Source: Verrucomicrobiota bacterium
Lineage (GTDB): Bacteria > Verrucomicrobiota > Verrucomicrobiia > Verrucomicrobiales > DEV007
Assembly (NCBI GenBank): GCA_003402735.1
Contig: QQNE01000039.1
Location: 1-36,573, forward strand
Direction of reading: 5' to 3'
Length of the DNA: 36,573 nt
Part shown: positions 1 to 9,000 of the stretch, in pieces
Position numbering within the stretch: position 1 is the stretch's first letter
How the letters are laid out: each line of letters opens with the position of its first letter
Translations under genes and position numbers: made by a program
The notes under the pieces: generated by a model
Database searches by the model: none
Told to the model about the DNA's origin: nothing
What the model saw: only the letters and a program-made list of their open reading frames with translations

Positions 1-160
1 AGCGTCCGACCACGGCCGGGGCCGTGAGGATCTCCCCGGAGATGGCCTCCCCCTCTCCGGACTGATTGCCCCGGAGTTTCCAAGTGGCACCTACGGCCAC
101 CGTGAGAATGAGAAGGATGCAGACGAGCGCCTTCGGCGAATATTTCCGTGTTGGTTTCAT
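1..160 (-). CDS. HlyD/RND-type membrane-fusion protein, N-terminal fragment (cut by window edge)
   Basis: Only the first 53 codons are present; the gene runs off the left end of the window. The fragment has a basic N-terminus (MKPTRKYSPK), one hydrophobic segment at about residues 11-26 (ALVCILLILTVAVGAT) and then a polar stretch (GEISGEILTAPAVVGR-like) that would start the periplasmic part. This matches the inner-membrane anchor of periplasmic adaptor proteins of efflux pumps. It begins 22 bp after the stop codon of a TolC-like outer-membrane gene on the same strand, the usual partner of such adaptors. The adaptor domains themselves are outside the window, so the call rests on the anchor and the neighbour. 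A generic membrane-anchored protein cannot be excluded. Confidence 0.6.
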   Translation of the reverse strand, partial: MKPTRKYSPKALVCILLILTVAVGATWKLRGNQSGEGEAISGEILTAPAVVGR

Positions 161-182
161 GGGTTTCTCGTTGGCTTGTCTG

Positions 183-2762
183 TCACTTCCGCAACACACT
201 GGGGCGTCGCGGAGGGGCACGGCGGGAGGATGGAACCGAACCTGAACCGGCGGAAACATCCGGCCGCTCTTGGTTCACGCCACCGATACCCGTCGGCTTT
301 CGTTTTTCTGCCGTTTCCGGGATCTTTTCACCAGCCGATGCCGCCGCCAAGTGCTCGGGACCGAAGCTTCCGGGGTCGATCCACCTCCCTTTTTCGTCCA
401 GGCGCATCGTCCCCAGCTCATAATCGAGCAACATCCGGATCACCTCGTAGGCCACCCAGACATTGAGGAAATCGTTCTGCGCGTCGAGCAGATCCCCGAC
501 GGCGGAAACCAGGTCCCGAGCGGTGGTGGCCCCGAACTGGGCCCCTGCGGCCCCCGGCTTGGGTGGTTCGTTGAGGCGCAGGCGGGCCAATTCCACCTGG
601 GCGATGGCGACCCGGACAGCGGCGCGTTTGACTTCGAAATTGACCTGGCTCAGGCGGACAATTCGCAGGGTGTTGCGCAAGCTCTGGCCGACCTGATCCT
701 CGAATTGCATGTAGCGCCGCCGGGCCTGCTCGTAGGCGATGAGCGCCTCCCGGTAATTGTTGCGTTCCAGGAGGCGGCGGAAAGGGGAGTCGAACTGCAG
801 GCCAAGCCGGAGGACGCCGGTTTCACCGCTGTAGGCGAACGTCTGGTTGCCGACGGTGGGCACCTGTCCACGGACGATGAGATCGAGCCCCGTCTTGAGC
901 GCCTCGCCTTCGACGGCCAGGCCGCGCCAGGCATCGACGAGGGCGGCGCGGGCGTTCATCCAGTCCAAACGATTGACCTCCGCCAATTGCATGGCCTGCT
1001 CATAGGAAACGGAAAGCGGCTTCAACGCGACCGATTCCAACCGCGCCGAAGCTTGGACCAACGAGAGTTGCAGGAGATGACCGGACAGCGCGGTCAAGGC
1101 GGCCACGGCATTCTCTCGGGCGCGATCGAGCTGGCCCAGGGGAACCTGGACGGAGGCGGTCGCCTGCAAATTGGACTGTGCGATGGCAATCTGTTTTTCC
1201 AACGCCGCCAATTCCGCGGCGCGGCGGGCGTGCAAGCCCTGAAAAGCCCGGGGATCGAACAACGAGGGATCGATGTGGACGTTCTTCAATTCGGGCCGGT
1301 TTTGCAGGGCAACGACCTGGGCCACGCGACCGGGCACTGCCTTCCGCAGGCGTTCCAGATCCGATTGAGCCCGGCTCACCTGAGCCGTGGACTCTTGCGG
1401 GGCCGACTTGAGTTTGGCCATTTCCGTCATCAATTCCGTTTCCGTCTGGACCACCTGAGGATCCCGGACCCGTTCAAGAATCCCGGCCACCCGCGCCTGC
1501 AAAGAGCTCATCGTGGGATCGATCAGATCAAATTCTTCCATCAGGGGGTCTTCCACCCGGACCGGCAATTCCGGGGGAAGCCCGAGGGAAACCTTGTAGG
1601 TATCCGTGGCGGTATCGAAAGCGGCGTAGGCGGTGAGCAGGGAGCTTTGCCCGCTGTAAACCGCCTGACGCGCCTGATCGACCTGGAGCCGATTGTTGAT
1701 CCGGCCGGCATCGAAAGCCGCCTGCAGCTGGGCCAGTGAATCTTGCAGCGCCGCCACGCTCTCCTCGCTGTTGCGGATCTGTTGTCGGCGTTGCAGAAGC
1801 CCGATGAATCCGCCGGCGGTGAACGAGTTCGCGGGCGGATTGGCAACGATGGGCGCCTGGGAACCGGCCACGGCGTTGCGCGCCGGGCCGTCGGTCAGGA
1901 GAGCACCCGCCGAGGTGGAGATGTAAAACGCCTGTTGGAACTGCTTCATGCGCCGCACGTTGGCCAAGAGGGTCCGCTCGGACTGGGTCAGTTCCTCCAG
2001 AATGAATTCACGGGCCCGAAACCGAAGCAGCGGTTGCAGGATGCTCACGTTCACCACCGAGGAGACCGAGGCCCGCGCACTGTCCGAAAAATCGATGAGG
2101 ACAGCGTTTGCGAGATTGGCCGCCAACTCGGCTCCGGTGGCGAAGCGGCGTTGCAGGGTGAGGTCCGAGTCAATCTTGAGGCTGTCTTCCCGACCCGGCC
2201 GGTCCCGGGCATTGCGGACATTCTCGGCGAAACTCCCGAGCGTGACCCGGTCGCGAAACCGAAAGCGCTCCTCCGTGACATCGAGCGCCGCGAGGTAAAG
2301 CTCTTCACGCGCGGATTGATAGCGCCGGGAATGCAACAGACCGAGCCGCACGGCGCTCTCCAGGTTCAAGCTCACCATGCCATCCGGATCCCGCGGGAGA
2401 ACCCTTTCCCAGGCCCCCGATTCCACCGGACTGGGCTCACCGGTTTGCGCCCAAAGCGCCCCGCCCGGTTTGCCATCGACCTCGCGCATCAAACGGGCGG
2501 AAGCTTCGTCATCCCGCGGTGCCGGAGCGTTTTCGGGGAAGGAGGGGTTGCGATAACGGGAATCGGGATTGGGAACGATGAGAAATGGATCGAACTGCCA
2601 CTTCGCATCCTCCGCCTTGCCCTGGATGATCGCCTCCACTTCGCGGTCCGCCATTTTGCGATAACGCGAATGGTCCGGAGGGCTGGGACCCTCAGCGTTG
2701 GCGAAGGCCGGGAGCAGCGCCAGGAACAGCGCCGCCGCCCGGAGGGCAATTGCAGATTTCAT
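183..2762 (-). CDS. TolC-like outer-membrane efflux protein, unusually long (859 aa)
   Basis: It should form the outer-membrane channel of a tripartite efflux or type I export system. A signal peptide is clear (residues 1-23, ending FANA). A first TolC-type repeat starts near residue 130 (SLNLESAVRLGL, then YQSAREELYLAALDV), and long Ala/Gln/Leu/Arg-rich helices with coiled-coil character fill the middle and the C-terminal half (for example the LSVSYEQAMQLAEVNRLDW region and a final YEVIRMLLDYELGTM helix). Ordinary TolC homologues have about 430-500 residues. Here about 100 residues precede the first repeat and the helical barrel part is also enlarged. The tail after residue 815 is Pro/Arg/Ser-rich and probably disordered. 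The membrane-fusion gene follows 22 bp downstream. A weak terminator-like hairpin separates it from the SGNH gene upstream. Confidence 0.85.
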   Translation of the reverse strand: MKSAIALRAAALFLALLPAFANAEGPSPPDHSRYRKMADREVEAIIQGKAEDAKWQFDPFLIVPNPDSRYRNPSFPENAPAPRDDEASARLMREVDGKPGGALWAQTGEPSPVESGAWERVLPRDPDGMVSLNLESAVRLGLLHSRRYQSAREELYLAALDVTEERFRFRDRVTLGSFAENVRNARDRPGREDSLKIDSDLTLQRRFATGAELAANLANAVLIDFSDSARASVSSVVNVSILQPLLRFRAREFILEELTQSERTLLANVRRMKQFQQAFYISTSAGALLTDGPARNAVAGSQAPIVANPPANSFTAGGFIGLLQRRQQIRNSEESVAALQDSLAQLQAAFDAGRINNRLQVDQARQAVYSGQSSLLTAYAAFDTATDTYKVSLGLPPELPVRVEDPLMEEFDLIDPTMSSLQARVAGILERVRDPQVVQTETELMTEMAKLKSAPQESTAQVSRAQSDLERLRKAVPGRVAQVVALQNRPELKNVHIDPSLFDPRAFQGLHARRAAELAALEKQIAIAQSNLQATASVQVPLGQLDRARENAVAALTALSGHLLQLSLVQASARLESVALKPLSVSYEQAMQLAEVNRLDWMNARAALVDAWRGLAVEGEALKTGLDLIVRGQVPTVGNQTFAYSGETGVLRLGLQFDSPFRRLLERNNYREALIAYEQARRRYMQFEDQVGQSLRNTLRIVRLSQVNFEVKRAAVRVAIAQVELARLRLNEPPKPGAAGAQFGATTARDLVSAVGDLLDAQNDFLNVWVAYEVIRMLLDYELGTMRLDEKGRWIDPGSFGPEHLAAASAGEKIPETAEKRKPTGIGGVNQERPDVSAGSGSVPSSRRAPPRRPSVLRK

Positions 2763-2780
2763 GTTTCAAGGAGGAAGGCT

Positions 2781-2805
2781 GAAAAGGACCGGGAGCCCGC
2801 CCCGG
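2781..2805 (-). terminator. Possible weak terminator after the SGNH hydrolase gene
   Basis: On the minus strand a 5-bp GC stem (CCGGG/CCCGG, loop 7) is followed by TCCTTTTC. It lies 36 bp after the SGNH stop codon and 18 bp before the efflux gene start. The stem is short and the T-run interrupted, so it may only attenuate. Confidence 0.3.
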
Positions 2806-2840
2806 CGCGTTTAGTCCACTGGAACGGAGCCGCCTGTCTA

Positions 2841-3788
2841 TCAGGGGATTGCCGCGCCCGGATCGAAACGGGTCAGCCACGCGACGAGAATCCGCCCCAG
2901 AATTTGCTCTCCAAATTCGTTGGCATGGACCCGGTCGCGATAGAAAACGTGGGGATGACGGCCCGACGAGCGGATCGCCTCGATCCATGGCGTGGTCATG
3001 TCCAGATAAGCGCAGCCAAGCTCCGTCGCGATGCCCTGGAGCATGGGGCCGTAAGCGGAGGTGGCGGAATGGGGAGCCAGGGCCATGGCTGCGGCGTCCC
3101 GGGGATCCACGATCCCGAAAGCGCCGGTGGCGAGGACGAACTCGCAGTCTGGAAGAGAGGCGCGGATTTGGCTGATGACATCGCGGATGGGCTGCGGGTC
3201 CTTGCCCTGGCTGATGCCACCGATGAGCACGAGATCGGGACGCAACGGCACCAGATATTTCTGGACGCGTCCCTCTTCCCGATAATGCCGGCAGCCTCCG
3301 CCACCCCGCACGTAGACGGTGGCACGAATCCGGGTCTGCGGACAGGCCTGCTGAAGCCGGGCGATCCACCCGCTGCGCATGGTGTCGTTCACGATGCTGT
3401 CCCCCAGCGCCAAGAGGTGCAAATCACCCCCCTCCACGAGTCGCTTCCGGGTCCGCGCAAGGTTTTGCCAATCCTGCACCGGTGCCGCAAAGCTCACTTT
3501 GGGCATGGCCGCCTGGATCGCCTCGATTTGGGCCAGAGAACGGCAGGGCGACTGCACCCTCACGAAATCGGTTTCCGCCGGGTATCGCACCACCTCCAGG
3601 TCCGGCGGGAAAAGGGCGGGCAAGGCGCCCTTTTCCGGAAACACCACGGGAGAATCAGCCAGCATCCCGGAACGAACAGGCGCGGCGGCGGCGCTGTTGA
3701 CCGGGTTCCGGTCCTGGGGCGCGGCGTCCTGGGCCCAAACGGGGACGGCGGCCCAGACCAGCAGCAGGCATGTTCGGAGGATGGGCAT
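2841..3788 (-). CDS. Secreted SGNH/GDSL-family hydrolase
   Basis: This is a probable esterase or lipase-like hydrolase acting outside the cytoplasm, for example on acyl or acetyl groups of polysaccharides. A signal peptide covers residues 1-19 (cleavage near VWA/QD). Block I is present as LLALGDSIVND with the nucleophile Ser131. Block V is RDRVHANEFG with Asp285 and His288, so the catalytic Ser and Asp-x-x-His pair are intact. Block III is altered: LIGGIS at about 188-193 stands where GxND is usual. Residues 20-120 match nothing I recognise. The ATG is preceded by a purine-rich AGGAAGGGGAG stretch. It is divergent from the DUF1080 gene at 3890. The substrate cannot be inferred. Confidence 0.82.
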   Translation of the reverse strand: MPILRTCLLLVWAAVPVWAQDAAPQDRNPVNSAAAAPVRSGMLADSPVVFPEKGALPALFPPDLEVVRYPAETDFVRVQSPCRSLAQIEAIQAAMPKVSFAAPVQDWQNLARTRKRLVEGGDLHLLALGDSIVNDTMRSGWIARLQQACPQTRIRATVYVRGGGGCRHYREEGRVQKYLVPLRPDLVLIGGISQGKDPQPIRDVISQIRASLPDCEFVLATGAFGIVDPRDAAAMALAPHSATSAYGPMLQGIATELGCAYLDMTTPWIEAIRSSGRHPHVFYRDRVHANEFGEQILGRILVAWLTRFDPGAAIP

Positions 3789-3798
3789 TCTCCCCTTC

Positions 3799-3843
3799 CT
3801 TTCCCGGCACCTGTCGGATTCGGAAGCAGAATCGCCGGGAAAG
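3799..3843. promoter_or_regulatory. Compound inverted repeat in the SGNH/DUF1080 divergent region
   Basis: A perfect 10-bp inverted repeat, CTTTCCCGGC at 3799-3808 and GCCGGGAAAG at 3834-3843, encloses a second 5-bp inverted repeat, GATTC at 3817-3821 and GAATC at 3829-3833. A 10-bp palindrome, CCGCTAGCGG, lies at 3872-3881, nine bases before the DUF1080 start codon. Both flanking genes point away and neither side has a T-run, so a terminator is unlikely. It could be an operator or a structured leader. Confidence 0.5.
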
Positions 3844-3889
3844 AAGATCCGCCTTGCCTTCCCCGCCCTTCCCGCTAGCGGTAGGCTAC

Positions 3890-4522
3890 ATGAAAAAGCT
3901 CCTTACGATCTGGACCGCCCTCTCTCTGACCGCGGCCTTTGCCCAACCCGACACCGAAGGCTTCACGGAACTTCTGAACGGCAAGGATCTCACGGGTTGG
4001 AAAGCCTCTGAGCACCCCACCTCCTTCAAGGTGGAGAACGGCGAACTCATCGCTTTCGGCGAACGCGCCCACCTTTTTTATGTCGGTGATTTCCACGGTG
4101 CCAAGTTCACCGATTTCGAGGCCAAGCTGAAAGTGATGACCAAGCCCAGCGCCAACGCCGGCTTCTATTTCCACACGGAATTCCAGGAGCAAGGCTGGCC
4201 CTCCAAAGGCTACGAGTGCCAAATCAACGCCACTCACAAAGATCCCAAGAAGACCGGCAGTCTCTACGGAATCGTCAACGTGATGAATACCGCTCCGCAC
4301 GTCGACAACGAGTGGTTCGACTACCACATCATCGTCAAGGGCAAGACCATCACCATCAAGGTCAACGGCAAGGAGACCGTGACCTACACCGAACCGGCCG
4401 ACGGCTCGTTGCCGGACGCCAAGAGCCCGGGACGCAAACTCTCCAGCGGAACGTTCGCCATCCAAGCCCATGACCCGGGGAGCGAGGTGCACATCAAGAG
4501 CATCCGCATCAAGCCTCTCTGA
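3890..4522 (+). CDS. Secreted DUF1080 (3-keto-disaccharide hydrolase family) protein
   Basis: DUF1080 proteins have a concanavalin-like beta-sandwich fold; some members hydrolyse 3-keto-disaccharides and others may only bind glycans. The ATG at 3890 was chosen because it starts a signal peptide (residues 1-18, ending AAFA). The in-frame extension further upstream runs through the divergent promoter region. Family hallmarks follow: FTELLNGKDLTGW (about 25-37), FKVENGELIA (47-56), a GFYFHTEF strand near 91-98, WFDYHIIVKGKTITIKVNG (about 143-161) and a terminal GTFAIQAHDPGSEVHIKSIRIK. At 210 residues it is a complete single-domain member. It converges on the sulfatase gene with 18 bp between stop codons. 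The larger fusion protein at 6063-10502 contains a related domain. Confidence 0.88.
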   Translation: MKKLLTIWTALSLTAAFAQPDTEGFTELLNGKDLTGWKASEHPTSFKVENGELIAFGERAHLFYVGDFHGAKFTDFEAKLKVMTKPSANAGFYFHTEFQEQGWPSKGYECQINATHKDPKKTGSLYGIVNVMNTAPHVDNEWFDYHIIVKGKTITIKVNGKETVTYTEPADGSLPDAKSPGRKLSSGTFAIQAHDPGSEVHIKSIRIKPL

Positions 4523-4526
4523 GATC

Positions 4527-4539
4527 CCGCCCCGGGCGG
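4527..4539. terminator. GC hairpin between convergent DUF1080 and sulfatase genes
   Basis: CCGCCC and GGGCGG, separated by one base, fill the 18-bp gap between two convergent stop codons. There is no T-run on either side, so this is at best a weak bidirectional terminator. Confidence 0.22.
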
Positions 4540-4540
4540 C

Positions 4541-6055
4541 TCACTGCGTTCCGCTAATCTTCCTTTTCCCACCCGCCCCGATTTTCAGGGCGGTGTGGGG
4601 ATCCATCCGCTGCAGATCTTCGGCCGTCGGGCTGCCGCCGAATTGCCGATAGTAGATCTCCTGGAAAGGATTGATCGCCGGCCCCATCGCCTTTTCATTG
4701 ACCATCAGCGGGAGACACTCCGCCCACCACCGTTCGAATTCCCCGCCCAACTGCTTGACCACCTCGGGATGCCGGGCGGCCATGTCGTGTTCCTGAGCGA
4801 AATCCTCGTTCAGATCAAAAAGCTGCCAAGCCGGTTCCGCGCCTCCCTTCTCGCTGACCAAGGTCCATCGGGAGGTGCGCACGGACGTCATCGCGTATTT
4901 CTTGGTGTTCGGGTCCGCCAGTTTTGGCCAGCGACCTTGGTGGGTGAAGAGATACCGGTCCGGCCAAGGCGCCGCCGGGTTCTCCAGGAGCGGCACCAGA
5001 CTGCGCCCTTCCACCTGGGTCCTGGCGGCTTCGGGGATGCCCGCCCCGGAGATCTCCGCCAGGGTGGGAAAGAAATCGATGTGCGCCGCCAGAGCGGAAC
5101 AATCCGCTGGCTTGAACGCGCCCGGCCAACGCCAGAACGAATTGGCTCGGGTCCCTCCGATCCACGCGGTCCCCTTGGCCCCGTGCATGCCCGCGTTGAA
5201 CACCTTCACCCCCGCCGTGCCCCCGTTGTCGTTCATGAAGATGACCAACGTGTTTTTCGCGATTCCCCATTCATCGAGCTTGGCCAGGAGTTTGCCCGCG
5301 TTTTCGTCGATGTTGTGAATCATTCCGAAAAAGCTCTCGGTGTCCGCCGGCAATCCCTTGCCTTCATACAACGCCTTGTCTTGCGGTCGGGCGATGTAGG
5401 GGCCATGAGGCGCGTTGGTCGGAATGTAGGCGAAGAATGGCTTGCCTCCGGGCAGCTGCGACTGAATCCAACGGGTCGCCTGACCATAAAACACATCCGT
5501 GCAATATCCGCTGGTCTTTTCAAAGGTCCCGTTGTGCAGGATGAACGGATCGAAATACTGGTTGTTCGGTGCGTCCCCGCAAGAGCCGGGAAAAATCTGG
5601 CCAATGCCGCCGCCGCCGTGAATGAAGACCTCGGAGAATCCCCTACGATTCGGCTGATACTCCGCTTCGTCGCCCAAATGCCATTTGCCAAAGATGCCGG
5701 TTGCATACCCTGCGGATTGCAAGACCTGCGCGATGGTCACCGCCTGAAGCGTCAGCCGTTCCCGTTCCAGGATGGTGTGAGTCACCCCGTTTTTGAATTC
5801 ATGCCGCCCTGTGAACAGCGCGCTCCGTGTCGGGGAACAGGTCGGGCTCACCTGGAAATTGGTGAAACGAACCGATTCCGAACGCAGCTTATCCAGGTGC
5901 GGCGTCTTCAGCACCGGATTCCCATGGGCGGAAACATCGCCGTAGCCCTGGTCATCGGTGAGGAGGAACAGGATGTTCGGCTGCCTGCCAGAGCCTGCGG
6001 CCCACGAGTCCACCAGTCCGAACAGGATGACGGTGAGGAAAAGTCTCGGATTCAT
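4541..6055 (-). CDS. Secreted formylglycine-dependent sulfatase (arylsulfatase family)
   Basis: It hydrolyses sulfate esters, most likely on a sulfated polysaccharide or its fragments, in the periplasm or outside the cell. The start at 6055 (504 residues) gives a clean signal peptide, MNPRLFLTVILFGLVDSWAAG; the longer frame would need a TTG start inside the preceding gene. The family signature is present: metal-binding Asp pair in LLTDDQGYGD (Asp34, Asp35), the sulfatase motif CSPTR with Cys73 to be converted to formylglycine, GKWHLG (Lys124, His126) and MNDNGG further on. The maturase needed for formylglycine is not in the window. The start is 7 bp after the stop of the giant fusion gene, so the two are probably cotranscribed. 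Length and motif order are normal for the family. Confidence 0.93.
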   Translation of the reverse strand: MNPRLFLTVILFGLVDSWAAGSGRQPNILFLLTDDQGYGDVSAHGNPVLKTPHLDKLRSESVRFTNFQVSPTCSPTRSALFTGRHEFKNGVTHTILERERLTLQAVTIAQVLQSAGYATGIFGKWHLGDEAEYQPNRRGFSEVFIHGGGGIGQIFPGSCGDAPNNQYFDPFILHNGTFEKTSGYCTDVFYGQATRWIQSQLPGGKPFFAYIPTNAPHGPYIARPQDKALYEGKGLPADTESFFGMIHNIDENAGKLLAKLDEWGIAKNTLVIFMNDNGGTAGVKVFNAGMHGAKGTAWIGGTRANSFWRWPGAFKPADCSALAAHIDFFPTLAEISGAGIPEAARTQVEGRSLVPLLENPAAPWPDRYLFTHQGRWPKLADPNTKKYAMTSVRTSRWTLVSEKGGAEPAWQLFDLNEDFAQEHDMAARHPEVVKQLGGEFERWWAECLPLMVNEKAMGPAINPFQEIYYRQFGGSPTAEDLQRMDPHTALKIGAGGKRKISGTQ

Positions 6056-6062
6056 GAGGGGA

Positions 6063-9000
6063 CTATTGCTCTTGACCAAGGAGGCTGAGGTATTTCACCA
6101 AGTGCGCCAGTTGTTGATCGTTCAACGCGGCCACAACGCCCTCCGGCATCACACTTCCCCCAGTCTCGATCGACTTGGTCTCGGATTTTGAAATCGTCTT
6201 CACGGCCCCGGTCGCCAAATCCCGGATGGCGATGCCCTCCGTGCTTTCACTCTGGCGAAAGCCCGTTTGGACCGAGCCATCCTTCAGGGTGACGGTGGCC
6301 GCCTCGTAACCCTCCTTCACGTTGAGAGCGGGCCAGACCACTTCGGTGACCAGCATGTCGATCGGCAACCCGCGGCTCACGGCGCTCAAATCTGGACCGA
6401 TCTTGCTCTGCGGCGCCCCCGGTATGTGGCAGGCGATGCACCCGGCCTGTTCGTAGACCTTTTTGCCCTCCGCGGCATCGCCAAAGGTCGCGGCGTTTTT
6501 CACGATCCGGGAGATGTTTTCCTTGGTGTAAGCGGGCAACGCGGCATTCATCCCGGCCAGCTGCATCAAGGGTTGGGAAAACTTGGCTTCCGCCCGCCCC
6601 AAACGGGTCAACGCCTGCAGGGCCAGTTTGGCGCCGCCAACCGGGAGAGCCCCCGGCGTCTGCAACGCTTGCTGCAAAGCGGAGGCGCCTTCGTTGCGCG
6701 CCAGGAGCGGCTGGAGCAGCGGCGCCACCCGGTCCACCGCAGCCGGACCCAAGGCGATCCTGGCCAAGGCGAACTTGGCCGCCGCCGCCGGATTGGCGGT
6801 GACGAGCGCCTCCAAAGCCGCGCCATGGAGCGCCTCGTTGGAGGGCCCTTGCAAAAGGCCGAGGAGATCGTCCTGGGTTCCTTTCAGGGATCCCAGGGCC
6901 AGAACAGCCGCCCGACGCGACGAAAGTTCCGCCCCCGGATCCAGGGCCATGGACCGCACCGCACCGGTCAACGCATCGGCTTTCCAGACCCCCGCCAGGC
7001 GCGCCGCCTCTCGCCGCACGGAAGCATCCTGTGCCTCGATGAGCGGTTTCAAGACGGCCACCGGATCCGGGGGCACGGCCCGGGTGGTGCCAAGGGCGGC
7101 CAGCACTTCCGGGTTGGTCCCGCCCTGTTCCAGAAGGAACGGGAGATCCTCGGGAAGCGCCACGGTGGCCAAGGCCTTGAGCCAAAGCACGCGGCGCGTC
7201 GCGTCGCCCCGATGGCGTTCCACCTGCGCCCGGATCGTGGCGTTCACGGTCGGAGAAGCGGCGTTCGGCTTGTAAGCGATCGCGGCACCCGAAAGATTCT
7301 TGAGATCGTCCGGGTTGTTGTCCACCCAACCATTTTGCAGGGCAAACAAGAGATGCTCGTCCTTGGCAAAATCGAGCTTGCCGCTGGTGACGGGTCCGAC
7401 CCAGGAGCCACTGGTGGCGTGCAGGGTTTTCGTCAGGGCGTGACGGTGATAGGCGTTGAACTCCTTGTCGAGGGCCCGGGCCGCCACCACCGCGGCGCGG
7501 GGTTCCGGCAGATAACTGGCAGCCACGATGGCCTCGAGACGCACCAACGGATCCTCATCGGCAATCTGCGCTTCCAAGAGCTCGAGGGCACCGTCCAGCC
7601 TTCCATCCCGCGCCCAGGTGGACAAGGTCCGGGTCGCGTAGGCCCGAACCCGGGCATCGCCGGAACGAAGCAACGCCTTGAGAAGGTCCGGCCGGGGCGT
7701 CTCCAGCCCTTCGTAGACGGAGAGCGCGAGGAGTCGCCGATGTTCGTTGGCGACTTGTCCGGGCAACCAGGCGTCCAGCGCCGCCGCCACTTCCGCGGGC
7801 GGTCGTTCCCACAACAATCGCTTCGACTGGTAGTGTTCCCAACGTTCCGGGGAATCGAGGTGTTCCAGCAGAGCTGTGATCTCCGCTCCGGCCAGGACCG
7901 CGGGTTTGACCAAGGGACGACCGCGATAGGTCACCCTCCAGACGCGGCCGTGGGATTTGTCACGATCCGGGTGCCGGTAGGAAGCCTGATAGTGGCCGAT
8001 GATCGGGTTGTACCAGTCCGCCACATAGAGGGCGCCGTCCGGGCCGCACCGGACTTCGATGGGGCGGAAGACATTGTTCTTGGTTTCAATGAGATTGGGC
8101 AGCAACCGGGTTTGATAGATGCCGTCCACCAGTTGCAATTCATGCCACTCCAACAAGTTTGCATAATATCCGCCGATCACGATGCGGCCCTGCATCTCAG
8201 GCGGAAAATGGCTGCTGTGAAGAAATTCCATGCCGACCTGTTTGATCGGGGCCCGGCAGATGTTCATCGCCTCCGCGTTGACCGCCAGGGTGGAGCGCAC
8301 CAGTCCGGGGGTGCTATACCAGGTGCCGACGTTCGCGCCGCTTTTGTGAAACGGTTGCCCGAAAGGCGTCGTCACCACGCCCCAGCAATTGGCGCCTGCC
8401 GAGGACCATTGGAAGAAGGGATCGAGATGACCGGTCCGCGGACGGAAACGCCAAACGCCGGAGCGGTTCAATCTTTCCACTCCGTAAGGCGTCTCCACCC
8501 GGGAATAAATGTGATGCCCCTGACTGAACCACAATTCCCCACCGAATCCCCAGTTGAGACAATTGATCATCTGGTGGGAATCTGCGGTGCCAAACCCGCC
8601 CAAGACCAGGCGTCGTTGGTCCGCCCGGCCGTCTCCGTCGGTGTCCCTGAAGTGCAACAGCTCGGTCCCTTGCGCCACGTAGAGACCGCCGTCCCCCAGC
8701 TCCAACCCGCTCGGCATGAAGAGACCTTCGACAAACTTGTGGAAATGGTCGGCGCGCCCGTCCCCGTCGCGATCCTCGCAAACCAGAACGTAATCATTGG
8801 CCTTTTCGCCTGGCTTGATCTGGGGATAACTCACCGCGCAGGCCACCCAGAGACGGCCCCGCTCATCCCAACGCATCTGGATCGGCTTGACCACGCCGTC
8901 CGCCTCACTGGCAAAGAGATTGACCTCAAACCCATCGAGGACTTTCAGGCTGGCCAGTTCTTCCTCGGGCGCCTGCGGTTTCAAGGTCGGCAGCTCCACC

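Noticed and set aside
1743..3878. Long plus-strand frame across the efflux and SGNH genes
   Set aside because: It overlaps two genes with signal peptides and intact motifs and spans their intergenic region; no recognisable protein.
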